This document shows, piece by piece, positions 17,548-26,527 of a DNA stretch of 64,000 nucleotides. The position numbers and the translations under genes were made by a program. The notes below the pieces were generated by a model. It was not told the DNA's origin and made no database searches. It worked only from the letters and a program-made list of their open reading frames with translations. Within the stretch, counting starts at the first letter, position 1. Each line of letters opens with the position of its first letter. The DNA is from Streptomyces sp. CB03234 (GTDB taxonomy: Bacteria; Actinomycetota; Actinomycetes; Streptomycetales; Streptomycetaceae). The DNA is taken from positions 496,001-560,000 of the forward strand of contig NZ_LIYH01000004.1 in the NCBI RefSeq assembly GCF_001905885.1. The letters are read 5' to 3'.

Positions 17548-18684
17548 TCAGGGGGCGACGGTCTCGCTGGTGATCAGCTCCGCCAGGGCCGGCAGGCCGC
17601 CCTCGGCCAGCGCCCGGCGCTGCTGGTCCGCCGGCGTGCCCTGCTGGAGCAGCCGGTGGACCAGCGAGGCCACCTCGCGGCTGTCACCGGCCTCGTCGAG
17701 CGCGGGGGTGACGTGGTCGAGCAGCATGCACAGCACGTCGCCCGCCCGCCGCGCCTTCCCCTCCGGATCGACCAGCAGGCCGCTCAGACCATGGCGGGCG
17801 GCGTGCCAGTTCGACGCCTGGAGCAGTTCCGGCGGGCACTGCGGCAGCGGCAGGCCGGCCTTCTCCTCCCGGATGGCCGTGGCGATCAAGCCGCGGATGA
17901 TCCCGGCGAACATGACGGCCGCGTCCGCGCGCAGCTGCACGTCCGCGCACCGCACCTCGATGGTCGGGTACTTGTCGGACAGCCGGGCCTGCCAGTAGAG
18001 CTGGCCGGTGTCGGTGATGATGCCGGTGTCCAGCAGCGACTGTACCCGTCTCTCGTGGTCCGCGAGCGAGGCGAACGAGGGCGGCGGGCCGCTGACCGGC
18101 CAGCGCCCGAAGATCACCGTGCGCCAGCTGGCGAAACCGGTGTCCTTGCCGTCCCACAGGGGCGAGTTGGCCGACATGGCGACCAGGACGGGCAGCCAGA
18201 CGCGTATCCGGCTCAGGACCGCGACGCCCATCTCCCGGTCCGGCACGGCCGCGTGCACATGCATCCCGTTGACGAGCTGTTCGGCCACCAGCTGCGGTGC
18301 CTGTGAGCGCATCGCGAGGTAGCGGGCCTTCTGCGTGACCGGCACCGGCGCCACCTCCCGGTACGGGGCCGTCGCGCACGCCGCGATCCGGCAGCCGTTC
18401 TTCTCCGCCGCCGTGCCGAGCGCGTGGCGCAGCCGCAGCAGGTGGCCGCCGACCTCCCCGAGGTCGGTGCACACCGGCGTGGCCACCTCCACCTGCGCCT
18501 GCAGCAGCTCCGACTGGACCTCCGCGTCCTCGACGATCGGCTCGAGACCCGCGGCCGCACGTACATGGTCCGCCAGCGGGACCGGCAGGCACGTGTCCGG
18601 ATCGAGCAGCAAGTACTCTTCCTCGACCCCAATGGTGATCATGTCGCCCCGGGTACCCTCCGAACGATCGGATGAATCGGACAT
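17548..18684 (-). CDS. Carboxylate-amine ligase (GCS2/YbdK family)
   Basis: A 378-residue ATP-dependent ligase of the glutamate-cysteine ligase type 2 fold. Signatures are [12 protein letters not shown] near the N terminus, [13 protein letters not shown] (the conserved His-x-His), [14 protein letters not shown] and [12 protein letters not shown]. YbdK-like proteins make a gamma-glutamyl-type bond, but the physiological substrate is usually unknown; the gene is not clearly egtA. It starts 15 bases after the stop of the GT2 gene at 18700 and could be the last gene of that operon. A later ATG would drop the first 14 residues. Confidence 0.85.
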   Translation of the reverse strand: MSDSSDRSEGTRGDMITIGVEEEYLLLDPDTCLPVPLADHVRAAAGLEPIVEDAEVQSELLQAQVEVATPVCTDLGEVGGHLLRLRHALGTAAEKNGCRIAACATAPYREVAPVPVTQKARYLAMRSQAPQLVAEQLVNGMHVHAAVPDREMGVAVLSRIRVWLPVLVAMSANSPLWDGKDTGFASWRTVIFGRWPVSGPPPSFASLADHERRVQSLLDTGIITDTGQLYWQARLSDKYPTIEVRCADVQLRADAAVMFAGIIRGLIATAIREEKAGLPLPQCPPELLQASNWHAARHGLSGLLVDPEGKARRAGDVLCMLLDHVTPALDEAGDSREVASLVHRLLQQGTPADQQRRALAEGGLPALAELITSETVAP

Positions 18685-18699
18685 CGTCAGCTCACCCGG

Positions 18700-19596
18700 T
18701 CAGCCCACATAGCGCCGAGCCGTCGACGTGCGCTGCGACTCCGCCAGCGCCCCCAGCCGCGCCTCCACCGCCGGCGGCACCACCCGCCGCTCCCGCAGCA
18801 CCCACGGCAGCCCCGCGAGCGCCAGCCCGAACGCCCGCAGCGACGCCCGGTCGCGCGGAACCGTACGCGCCAGGTCCAGCGTCCGGCGCAGCGCGGGCAG
18901 CACCGGGCGGCGCAGCCAGCAGAACCACAGCGTGTTGCGCAGCCCGTGCACCCGCCGCAGCGTCGGGTCCCGCGCCACCGACGGCGCGTGGTGGACGGTC
19001 ATCCCCGCCACGTACGCCAGCCACCAGCCCTGGGTCGCCAGGTCCGTGGCGAGCAGCTCCTCCTCGCCGCCCAGCCACAGCCGCTCGCTGAACCCGCCCG
19101 CCGCCCGGAACGCCTCCGTCCGCAGCACCGTCGCCGCCGCAAGGAACGACCCCAGCGCGGGCCCCGGCAGCCAGTCCGGGCCCTGGACCGGCGAGTCGCG
19201 CAGCTCGGCCACGATCGGGTCCTCCCGGCCGTCCGGCTCGACGAGGATCCGTGCCGTGACCGCCCCGAGCCGGTCGTGCCGGTCCAGCAGGTCCGCCGCG
19301 TACGCCAGCGACCCCGGCTCCCACCAGGAGTCGTCGTCGCAGAAGGCGACGTACGGCGTACGGACGCGGCGTACCGCGAGGTTGCGGCCCACCGCGCCGA
19401 GGTTTTGGCCCGGCGTCAGCAGCGTGATCTCGGGGTGGAGCCGGGTGACCGCCTCCGCGGTGCCGTCCGTCGAGCCGTTGTCGGTGACGATCACCGGCGG
19501 GCGTTCCGGCAGCGCGGCCAGCTTGCCCAGCGTACGCAGCAGCTCGTCGCGCCGGTTGTGGGTGATCACGACGACGGTCGTGCGGCCGTCCGTCAC
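18700..19596 (-). CDS. GT2-family glycosyltransferase (paralogue B)
   Basis: A 298-residue GT-A enzyme. The N terminus has TTVVVITHNRRDELLRTL and PVIVTDNGSTDGT (nucleotide binding), then FCDDDSWWEPGSL, where the DxD-type acidic triplet binds metal, and GGFSERLWLGGEEEL for acceptor/catalysis. Rhamnosyltransferase-like activity is plausible but unproven. The GTG start at 19596 overlaps the stop of the upstream paralogue (GTGA). The two adjacent genes share long identical blocks and look like a tandem duplication. Confidence 0.85.
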   Translation of the reverse strand: MTDGRTTVVVITHNRRDELLRTLGKLAALPERPPVIVTDNGSTDGTAEAVTRLHPEITLLTPGQNLGAVGRNLAVRRVRTPYVAFCDDDSWWEPGSLAYAADLLDRHDRLGAVTARILVEPDGREDPIVAELRDSPVQGPDWLPGPALGSFLAAATVLRTEAFRAAGGFSERLWLGGEEELLATDLATQGWWLAYVAGMTVHHAPSVARDPTLRRVHGLRNTLWFCWLRRPVLPALRRTLDLARTVPRDRASLRAFGLALAGLPWVLRERRVVPPAVEARLGALAESQRTSTARRYVG

Positions 19597-20462
19597 GGCA
19601 CGGCCCCCTGGACGTCCAGGCGGCGGGCCGCCGCCTCCACGGCCGCCGGGAGCGGCCGGCGTTCCCGCAGCGCCACGGGCAGCCGCCCCAGCAGCTCGCG
19701 CAGCGCCTCCCGGGCCTCCGGCTCCCGCCGCGCCCGTACGGCGATCCCGCGCGTGTGCCGCAGCGCCACCGCCAGCGGGCGGCGCAGCCACGCGGTGAGC
19801 GCCGCGTTGCGGAGCTGGACGGCGGGTCGGCCGGGCCGCACCCCGCCGACCGGGCTGTGCACGGCCACCACGTCGGGGGAGTGGCACACGCCCCAGCCGT
19901 GCGCCGCCAGGTCGTACGCCAGCAGCGTCTCCTCACCGCCGAGGAACAGGATCGGGTGGTAGCCCCCCGCCTCCAGGTAGGCCTCCCTCCGGGCCACCGC
20001 GGCGCACGCCAGGAAGCCCAGCACCGGAGGCCCCGGCAGATCGGCGGCGCGCTCCAGCGGGGAGGCGGCGAGCTGGTCGTTCAGCGGGTCCGGCTCCCCG
20101 TCGGGGCCGACCCGGACGCGGGCGGCGAGCAGCCCCAGCCGCGGATGGCGGTCCATCAGGTCCGCCGCGCGCCCCAGCGACCCCGGCTCCCACCAGGAGT
20201 CGTCGTCGCTGAACGCCACATACGGCGTACGGGCGTGCCGTACACCGATGTTGCGGCCCGGCGCGCCCAGGTTCAGCCCCGGGGTCAGCACCGTGATCTC
20301 CGGGTGCAGCCGGGCGACGGCCTCCGGTGTGCCGTCGGTCGACGCGTTGTCGACGACGATCACCGGGGGCCGTTCGGGCAGCGCGGCGAGGCGGTCCAGC
20401 GTCCCCAGCAGCTGCTCGCGGCGGTTGTGGGTGATCACGACAACGGTGGTGCGGCTGTCCAC
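19593..20462 (-). CDS. GT2-family glycosyltransferase (paralogue A)
   Basis: A 289-residue GT-A enzyme with TTVVVITHNRREQLLGTL, PVIVVDNASTDGT, FSDDDSWWEPGSL and GGYHPILFLGGEETL, a block-by-block match to the next gene. The start is GTG 20462, chosen for CCGGAGG at good spacing and an N terminus that aligns with the paralogue; it overlaps the 3' end of the GT9 gene by 28 bases. A role in adding successive sugars to the same glycan is inferred from the cluster. Confidence 0.85.
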   Translation of the reverse strand: MDSRTTVVVITHNRREQLLGTLDRLAALPERPPVIVVDNASTDGTPEAVARLHPEITVLTPGLNLGAPGRNIGVRHARTPYVAFSDDDSWWEPGSLGRAADLMDRHPRLGLLAARVRVGPDGEPDPLNDQLAASPLERAADLPGPPVLGFLACAAVARREAYLEAGGYHPILFLGGEETLLAYDLAAHGWGVCHSPDVVAVHSPVGGVRPGRPAVQLRNAALTAWLRRPLAVALRHTRGIAVRARREPEAREALRELLGRLPVALRERRPLPAAVEAAARRLDVQGAVP

Positions 20463-21514
20463 GGGCGCGGTACCTCCGGGTGGTCGAACAGGGCCTTGAG
20501 GACGTCGTCGGGCCGGATCCGCAACAGCCGGGGGTCGGGCTCCCGCCCGTGCGGGTCGCCCGGCCGGGAACCCGACGGCCCCGGGTGCCACAACGCCACG
20601 TGCCGCGTACCCGGAGGCGGGCCCCACAATCCGGGCGATACCGGACCGAACAGGGTGACGGAGGGGACGCCGTACGCCACCGCCAGATGCGCGATGCCGG
20701 TGTCGCCGCTCACCACGGCCGCCGCGCCCGCGAACAGGGCGGCCAGCCGCTCGAACGGCAGCCCGCCCCGGAACACGGTGACGTCGCCGTCCACGCCCCC
20801 CTCCCCGGCGCGCCCACCGGCTGCGGGCGCCCCGGCGGGGCCACGCGGGGCCGGCGTGCCGAGCGGCCCGCCGGCCTCGGGGCCGTCCGGCCGGAGGACC
20901 CCGTCCCGTACCCGGTCCAGCAGCTCGTCCTCGCCCGGCCCGCCGGTCAGCACCACCCGGTACCCGTGCCGCCGCAGTCCCCGCACCACCGCCGCGTACC
21001 GCTCCGCCGGCCAGCGCCGCGCCCCCGAGTCGGCGCCCGGGTGCACGACCACCGCGCCGGGCGCGGGGGAGGGCACGCCGGGCACCGGCAGCCGCAGATC
21101 GGCCGGGTCCGCCGGGATGCCGTACCACTCCAGCAGCCGGCACCACCGGGCGCGCTCGTGCTCCTCGGCCCGCCACTCGGGCCCCGCGATCTCCGGCGTC
21201 CCGGGGTGCGCGAACGCCAGCAGCCGCCCCGGGCGCATACGTTGCAGCAGCCGGTGGCTGGACGGTCCGTTGCCGTGCAGATCCACCGCCACGTCCGGCG
21301 GCGGCCCCTCCCACTCCAGCCGCACCGGTACGGCCCTCCCGGGCGCCGACGCCGGCAGCAGCCGGTCCACCGCGCCGGACGCGGCCGCGGGCGCGGCCAG
21401 CTGCTCCGGCGCGGCCAGCACGATCTCGTACCCCGGAAATCCCCGCCGCAGCGCGCGCAGCGCGGGCACCCCGGCCAACAGGTCACCGAGGCCCAGTGCC
21501 CGTAGCACCAGCAC
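20435..21514 (-). CDS. GT9-family (heptosyltransferase-like) glycosyltransferase
   Basis: A GT-B protein of about 359 residues. VLVLRALGLGDLLAGVPALRALRRGFPG is the GT9 N-terminal pattern, followed by VDLHGNGPSSH, VVVHPGADSGARRWP and SGDTGIAHLAVAYGVPSVTLFGP (donor site). GT9 enzymes usually transfer heptose from a nucleotide donor, which fits hldE/gmhA/gmhB nearby. A Gly/Pro/Ala-rich insertion lies at about 225-260. The start is weak: GTG 21514 is the first in-frame candidate before the conserved domain, without a clear ribosome site. The inverted repeat at 21573-21753 sits just upstream and may have separated this gene from its original leader. Confidence 0.8.
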   Translation of the reverse strand: MLVLRALGLGDLLAGVPALRALRRGFPGYEIVLAAPEQLAAPAAASGAVDRLLPASAPGRAVPVRLEWEGPPPDVAVDLHGNGPSSHRLLQRMRPGRLLAFAHPGTPEIAGPEWRAEEHERARWCRLLEWYGIPADPADLRLPVPGVPSPAPGAVVVHPGADSGARRWPAERYAAVVRGLRRHGYRVVLTGGPGEDELLDRVRDGVLRPDGPEAGGPLGTPAPRGPAGAPAAGGRAGEGGVDGDVTVFRGGLPFERLAALFAGAAAVVSGDTGIAHLAVAYGVPSVTLFGPVSPGLWGPPPGTRHVALWHPGPSGSRPGDPHGREPDPRLLRIRPDDVLKALFDHPEVPRPWTAAPPLS

Positions 21515-21572
21515 CCGCGGCCTGCCGGGGCTCCGCTCCGAACCCGCCGGCTGACCGGAGCCGTCCCGTTCT

Positions 21573-21753
21573 GGCGCGGTGCCGGGTGGCGGCCACCGCA
21601 GGTGGGTGGGGGGCGTGGCCCCTCCGGGCTCGTCTCCTCGAGGCCGGCGGCCTCGGGTACGTCGGAGCGGGAGCCCACCCGTCGCCGCCAACCTCTGCGG
21701 GGACGACCCTGCACGGCCCCACCCCGGCCGTCGCCCGGCTGCGGGGCGGTGGG
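21573..21753 (-). repeat. Inverted dispersed repeat, copy 2
   Basis: This is the reverse-complement partner of 9372-9546. It lies inside the 248-base gap between two minus-strand GT9 genes that otherwise belong to a tightly packed operon. Its conserved blocks match copy 1 with a few substitutions and small indels. It ends 60 bases before the likely start of the downstream GT9 gene. Confidence 0.8.
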
Positions 21754-21762
21754 ATCCGGGCC

Positions 21763-22770
21763 TCATTCCCCGGCCTCCAGCAGCTTCTCCACCGCCGCCA
21801 GTACGTCCTCCGCCGTCACCCCGTCCAGGCACGGATGGCCGGGCACCGGGCACTCGCGGGCCCTGGTGTCCGCGCACGGTGCCGCCTGGTCGCCCAGCAG
21901 GACGTGCGGGACGCCGTAGGGGCCCCAGCGTTCGGCGGGGACCACCGGTGAGAAGAGGGAGACGATCGGGGTGCCTACGGCCGCCGCCAGGTGCGCCGGG
22001 CCGGTGTTGCCGGTGACCACCGCGCCCGCCGCCGCCAGCACCGCCGCCAGTTGCGGCGGCTGCGTCCGGCCGCCCAGGTCCAGCCCGTCGCGGCCCGCGA
22101 CCAGCGCGGTCAGCTCCCGCTCGTCGGGCCCGCCGGTGACGACCACCCGGTGGTCCGCCCCGGCCAGCAGCCGTACCGCGTGGGCGCACCGCTCCGGGCT
22201 CCACCGCCGGGCCTCCACGCTCGCGCCCGGGTGGACCACCACGTACGGCCCCGGCCCGGTCAGTTCCGGTGCGCCCGGCGCGTGGTGGACGCGCAGCCGC
22301 CCGTCGTCGCCCGGCGGCCGGGGGAAGCCCGCCGCCTCGGCGAGGTCCAGCGCCGCCTCGGCCTCATGGGCGCGAGGCGCCCGCCGATGGCGTACGTCCA
22401 GCAGCGAACCGGGGGCGTCCACACTGTCGGCGGCGATGTGCCCGACGCCCGCCATGCGCAGCAACAGCGCGGCGGGCAGCGGGCTCTGGTGGAACGACGT
22501 CAGGACGAGCGCGGCGTCGGCGCGCGTGGCGGCGATACGGGTCACCACCCGGTCGATGTCGGCGCGCTGCACCGGCGGCGGGCTGAAACCCACCCACGGC
22601 GCGTCCCACACCAGCACTTCGTCCACGCCCGGCAGCAGCCGCGCGGCGGGCGCCCCGCGCGGGCCGCACAGCAGCGTCACCCGGTCCGCCCGGTGGGCGA
22701 CCGCTCGTACGGCGGGCCCGGCCAGCAGGACGTCCCCGAAGCTGTCGAGGCGCACGACGAGCGCCCTCAT
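21763..22770 (-). CDS. GT9-family (heptosyltransferase-like) glycosyltransferase
   Basis: A 335-residue GT-B enzyme: [24 protein letters not shown] at the N terminus, VVVHPGASVEARRW and TGGPDERELTALV in the middle, then VVTGNTGPAHLAAAVGTPIVSLFSPV for donor binding. It ends with APCADTRARECPVPGHPCLDG, a Cys-rich segment seen in several actinobacterial GT9 proteins. The ATG at 22770 overlaps the gmhB stop by 4 bases (ATGA), so translation of the two is probably coupled. By family and context it likely uses the nucleotide-heptose made by HldE. Confidence 0.9.
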   Translation of the reverse strand: MRALVVRLDSFGDVLLAGPAVRAVAHRADRVTLLCGPRGAPAARLLPGVDEVLVWDAPWVGFSPPPVQRADIDRVVTRIAATRADAALVLTSFHQSPLPAALLLRMAGVGHIAADSVDAPGSLLDVRHRRAPRAHEAEAALDLAEAAGFPRPPGDDGRLRVHHAPGAPELTGPGPYVVVHPGASVEARRWSPERCAHAVRLLAGADHRVVVTGGPDERELTALVAGRDGLDLGGRTQPPQLAAVLAAAGAVVTGNTGPAHLAAAVGTPIVSLFSPVVPAERWGPYGVPHVLLGDQAAPCADTRARECPVPGHPCLDGVTAEDVLAAVEKLLEAGE

Positions 22771-23291
22771 GACCGCCTCCCCAGCGCATGCCGTACCGCG
22801 CTCAGCAGGTCCCGGCACACATGGGGCGCGGCCGCCACTTCCTCCGGCAGCGTCCGCGCCGTCGGCACCAGCACCCCCCGCGCGCCCGCGGCCAGCGCCG
22901 CGCCCATGTCGGAGCCGATGTCGCCGATCACCACGCACTCCTCGGGCCGTACCCCCAGCAGGCGTGCCGCCTCCATGACCAGGCCCGGCGCCGGTTTGCG
23001 GCAGCCGCAGCCGTCGTCCGGTACGTGCGGGCAGTGCACCCACGCGTCGAAGGGACCCAACAGGGCTTCTATGCGCGCGTTGACCGCCCGGACGTCGGCC
23101 TCCGTCAGCAGCCCGCGCCCGATGCCCGACTGGTTCGAGACCACCCCGAGCCCCAGCCCGTGCTCCCGCAGCAGTCCCAGCGCCTCCCGCGCGCCCGGCA
23201 TGGGCCGGACCTTCTCCGGGTCGCCGTTGTACGGGACGTCCTCGACGAGCGTGTCGTCACGGTCGAACAACACCGCCGCCGGGCGCGTCAC
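22767..23291 (-). CDS. gmhB: D-glycero-D-manno-heptose 1,7-bisphosphate 7-phosphatase (HAD)
   Basis: A 174-residue HAD-IIIA phosphatase with the nucleophile motif FDRDDTLVED, VVSNQSGIGRG (motif II region), the zinc loop CPHVPDDGCGCRKPAPG and VVIGDIGSDMGAAL with acidic motif IV residues. GmhB removes the 7-phosphate between the two HldE reactions. Length and motifs match GmhB rather than histidinol phosphatase, and gmhA/hldE are in the same cluster. The GTG start at 23291 forms a GTGA overlap with the preceding GT2 gene. Confidence 0.92.
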   Translation of the reverse strand: MTRPAAVLFDRDDTLVEDVPYNGDPEKVRPMPGAREALGLLREHGLGLGVVSNQSGIGRGLLTEADVRAVNARIEALLGPFDAWVHCPHVPDDGCGCRKPAPGLVMEAARLLGVRPEECVVIGDIGSDMGAALAAGARGVLVPTARTLPEEVAAAPHVCRDLLSAVRHALGRRS

Positions 23292-24289
23292 AGGACGCCG
23301 TCCCAGCTCTCCGCCGACCGGTGGCGCAGCTCCCCGGAGAGCCGGTGCCAGGTGGCGACGGCGGGGATGAGCGCGCTCGTCACCGTCATGGTCACGATCT
23401 CGTCCAGCGTCCGCGGGCCCGGCGCGATCCGTGCTCGCGCGAACTCCGCCGTGCCCAGCGCCCAGCCCGCCGCGGCGAGGCGCGCGGCCCGCCGCCGTCC
23501 GGTGGCGGCCAGCAGCAAAGCTCCGACGCCCGCGGCGGTGACGGCCGCGTGCCGCCGGATCCGGCCGCGCGGCGCGGCCGCCCGCTCCCACCAGTCGGGG
23601 CCGTGCAGTCGCTTCATCAGCGCGTCGTCCGCGTTGCCCTTCTGGAGCCGCACGGACACCCACCGGTCGGCCGGCCGTACCGGATGCTCGGTGAGCCGTT
23701 CGCCGCGTACGATCCGCCAGCCCGCGTCGATGACCCGCAGCGCCAGGTCTGCGTCCTCGCGGAAGGCCCGGGGGAACCGTTCGTCGAAGCCGCCGACCGC
23801 CTTGAGCACCTCGGTGCGGTAGGCCATGTCGGCGGTCACCCACAGGGCACCCTGGAGGCCGGCCGTGTTGCGTTCCCAGTCGGTGGGGCGGCGGTCGGCG
23901 GGCAGCGGCACCCGGACGACGCCCTGCACGCCGCCCGTGTCGGGGGAGGCCTCCGCCAGGTCGCGGGCGAGCTGTTCGCGCCAGTAGGCGCTGACCCGTA
24001 CGTCGTCGTCGAGGAGCACCGTCCACGGCTCCTCCACGGCGCGCACCCCCGCGTTACGGGCCGCCGCGGGCCCGAGGCCGCCCGTGCGCAGGACGAGGGC
24101 GCGGTCCGCGAGCGCGCCCAGCGCCTCCAGTGGCAGTGGGCCGTCCGGTAGTCCGGGGCGGTCGTCGACCAGCACGATCCGGCTCGGTTCGGGCCCCTCG
24201 CAGGAGGCCAGCGAGGCGAGCGCGTCGACGAGGCAGGGCCGTCCGATGGTGGGGACGACCACGGCGTACGAGGCGAGCGAGGGGATCAT
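23288..24289 (-). CDS. GT2-family glycosyltransferase
   Basis: A 333-residue GT-A enzyme with YAVVVPTIGRPCLVDAL, RIVLVDDRPG, LGPAAARNAGVRA, VLLDDDVRVSAYW (metal-binding Asp residues) and GGFDERFPRAFREDADLALRV (catalytic region). Its C-terminal ~80 residues are hydrophobic and may contact the membrane. The ATG at 24289 has GGAGG about eight bases upstream, and an upstream ATG has no such site. It is the first gene of the operon GT2-gmhB-GT9-GT9-GT2-GT2-ligase and is separated by 96 bases from the S9 peptidase stop. Confidence 0.87.
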   Translation of the reverse strand: MIPSLASYAVVVPTIGRPCLVDALASLASCEGPEPSRIVLVDDRPGLPDGPLPLEALGALADRALVLRTGGLGPAAARNAGVRAVEEPWTVLLDDDVRVSAYWREQLARDLAEASPDTGGVQGVVRVPLPADRRPTDWERNTAGLQGALWVTADMAYRTEVLKAVGGFDERFPRAFREDADLALRVIDAGWRIVRGERLTEHPVRPADRWVSVRLQKGNADDALMKRLHGPDWWERAAAPRGRIRRHAAVTAAGVGALLLAATGRRRAARLAAAGWALGTAEFARARIAPGPRTLDEIVTMTVTSALIPAVATWHRLSGELRHRSAESWDGVL

Positions 24290-24385
24290 GCGTCCGCGCC
24301 TCCACATCCTGGGTCGGTTTCCACAGCGACATACGGAATGCCCGTCTTCGGTCACTTTATGCGCATGGTGGAGCCGTCGCACGGC

Positions 24386-26527
24386 TCAGCCGGTCAGATG
24401 CCGCTCCATCCAGTCGGCGGCGGTCCGGCGGAACAGCCGCCGGTTGTCCGCCCGCCGGAAATCGTGGCCCTCCTCGCGCAGCATCAGCAGCTCCGCCGCG
24501 AGCCCCCGCTCCCGCGCCGCCCGCACGACCTGCTCCGACTCGCCCGGCGGCACGTTGGTGTCGTGCTCGCCGTGCACCGCCAGCAGCGGTACGCGCAGCT
24601 CGTCGATCCGGCTCATGGGGGACAGAGCGCGCAGCAACTCCCGGTCGCGCACCGGGTGGCCGTACTTGTGGGCCGCCGACTCCGCGATCCACGGCTCGGT
24701 CCCGGCGAAGAACGTCGCGAAGTCCGACATCCCGCACACCGCGACGCCGGTACGGAACAGCTCCGGGTGCCACACCAGCGAGGCCAGCGTGAGGTATCCG
24801 CCGTACGAGCGGCCCATCACGGCCAGTCGCGTGGGGTCGGCGCGCCCGGTCAGGACCACGTGCGCCACGCAGTCGGCGACGTCCTCGATCGCAGCGAACC
24901 GCCCCGTACCGAGGTCGGCGTCCACGAAGGACCGCCCGTAGCCGGAGGAGCCGCGCACGTCGGGCGCGAAGACGTCCAGGCCCCGCCCGGTCAGCTCGTG
25001 GTACAGCGGCTCGAACACCGGCCGTTCCTGCTCCTCCGGGCCGCCGTGCAGGTGGATCACGCACGGCGCCGGCCGGCCCTCGGCGCGCCCCGGCGCCCGG
25101 TAGTACCAGCCGCCCAGCACCAGCCCGTCGCGCGCGGTGGGCCGCAGCGGCGCCGGGCGTACGGGCGGGCGGCCCGGCGGGACGGCGTCCTCGTCCCGTG
25201 ACGACCAGGGCGTGCGGGCGGGGGACGCCGTACCGGACAGCCACCACACGCCCGGCTTCCGCTGCGAACCCGACAGGGCCAGCACCATCCCGTCGGGCCC
25301 GGCCCGGCTGATCCGGGTCACCACCTCGTGCGGAAGGGTCACCTCGTGGGGCGGCGCCGTGCCGGTGGCGCCGCCGCTGGGCGCGGGCGCGGCCGGCTCG
25401 GTCACCGGCAGGCCCAGCGTCCGGAACTCGCTCGCGCCCCGCACGTTCCAGGCGAGCGCGGCGGTACGCCCGTCCTCGGTGAACGCCAGCAGTTCGAGGT
25501 CGCTGCCCTCCCGTTCGGCGACCACGGACAGTCCGGTCCGCCGTCCCTCGCCGTCCAGCCCGGCGGCCAGCAGCGCCGCGAACTCCCGCTCGTGGTCGCT
25601 GCGCAGCCACACGGTGCGGCCGTCCGGCGAGAACCGGCCGATCCAGGGGTCCCCGTCGGCCACCCGCAGAACGGACCCCGTGCCCAGGTCTGCGGTACGC
25701 ACCACCACGGCCTCGCGCCGCCCGCGCGGCCCCCGGCGCACCAGCGCGAACCGCCCGTCCTGGCTGACGTCGCACACCCGCAGCGTCGCGGCCCCGGACT
25801 CGGTGGCCACCAGCACGGGCGACCGGACCCCGTCCGGATCGGCCAGGTAGGCGCTCAGCCGGTCCCGCACGGCACCGTCCAGCTCCGGCCCCGCGTCCTG
25901 CGGGCCCACCTCGCCCCGATGGGCGCCGCCCAGCAGGGTGGCGTGGCCGTCCCGTCCCGCCCAGTCGGCGGGCAGCTCCCCGAAGGCCTCCGGCTCCTCC
26001 ACGGCGGCGTCCTCGCGGTCGGGCGGGCCGCCCAGCGACGGCGGGGGCTCGGCGACGGTGACCGCCACGGCCGAGCCGTCGCGCGCCCAGCACCCCAGGT
26101 ACGCCGAGCTCCCCGAGTCCGCGCCCGCCACGATCCGCCGTCCGGTGCCGTCCGGGCGTACGCACAGCACCCGGGTGTGCTCGCCGCCGCCGGGGGCGAC
26201 CGTGTACGCGATCCAGCGCCCGTCGGGCGACCACGCCACCTCCGTCACCGGGTCGGGGTCGGAGTCGAGCAGGTGGATGCCCTCCCCGTCGAACCCTCCG
26301 GCCACCGGACCGGTCCACAGCTGCGGCACCCCGGTCCGGTCGCAGATGAACGCCACGTGCTCGCCGGTGGGGTCCGCCGACGGGTACCAGCAGCCGTGCG
26401 AGACCAGCGGCTGAGGGGTGTCCCGCAGGCCCGCCGCGTCGGTGAGCGGCACCAGCAAGGGTGCCGCCGGCGTGGCGCCGCCCGGTGGTGTCGCTCCGGT
26501 CAGCTGATCCTGTGCGTCTGCAGCCAT
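24386..26527 (-). CDS. S9-family prolyl-oligopeptidase-like serine peptidase
   Basis: A protein of about 713 residues. A beta-propeller-like N-terminal region carries repeated WD40-like strands (SHGCWYPSADPTGEHVAFI; VAWSPDGRWIAY), and an alpha/beta-hydrolase domain begins near residue 455. The nucleophile is the Ser in GRSYGGYLTL, the Asp is in HGEHDTNVP and the His in REEGHDFRR. It should cleave short peptides or act as an acylaminoacyl-peptidase. No signal peptide is seen. The start is uncertain (ATG 26527 or GTG 26551); either overlaps the 3' end of the amidotransferase gene, implying an operon. Confidence 0.87.
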   Translation of the reverse strand: MAADAQDQLTGATPPGGATPAAPLLVPLTDAAGLRDTPQPLVSHGCWYPSADPTGEHVAFICDRTGVPQLWTGPVAGGFDGEGIHLLDSDPDPVTEVAWSPDGRWIAYTVAPGGGEHTRVLCVRPDGTGRRIVAGADSGSSAYLGCWARDGSAVAVTVAEPPPSLGGPPDREDAAVEEPEAFGELPADWAGRDGHATLLGGAHRGEVGPQDAGPELDGAVRDRLSAYLADPDGVRSPVLVATESGAATLRVCDVSQDGRFALVRRGPRGRREAVVVRTADLGTGSVLRVADGDPWIGRFSPDGRTVWLRSDHEREFAALLAAGLDGEGRRTGLSVVAEREGSDLELLAFTEDGRTAALAWNVRGASEFRTLGLPVTEPAAPAPSGGATGTAPPHEVTLPHEVVTRISRAGPDGMVLALSGSQRKPGVWWLSGTASPARTPWSSRDEDAVPPGRPPVRPAPLRPTARDGLVLGGWYYRAPGRAEGRPAPCVIHLHGGPEEQERPVFEPLYHELTGRGLDVFAPDVRGSSGYGRSFVDADLGTGRFAAIEDVADCVAHVVLTGRADPTRLAVMGRSYGGYLTLASLVWHPELFRTGVAVCGMSDFATFFAGTEPWIAESAAHKYGHPVRDRELLRALSPMSRIDELRVPLLAVHGEHDTNVPPGESEQVVRAARERGLAAELLMLREEGHDFRRADNRRLFRRTAADWMERHLTG

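Noticed and set aside
17548-18684. Ergothioneine gene egtA
   Set aside because: The GCS2 fold is present, but no egtB, egtC, egtD or egtE gene is adjacent; the neighbours are glycosyltransferases.
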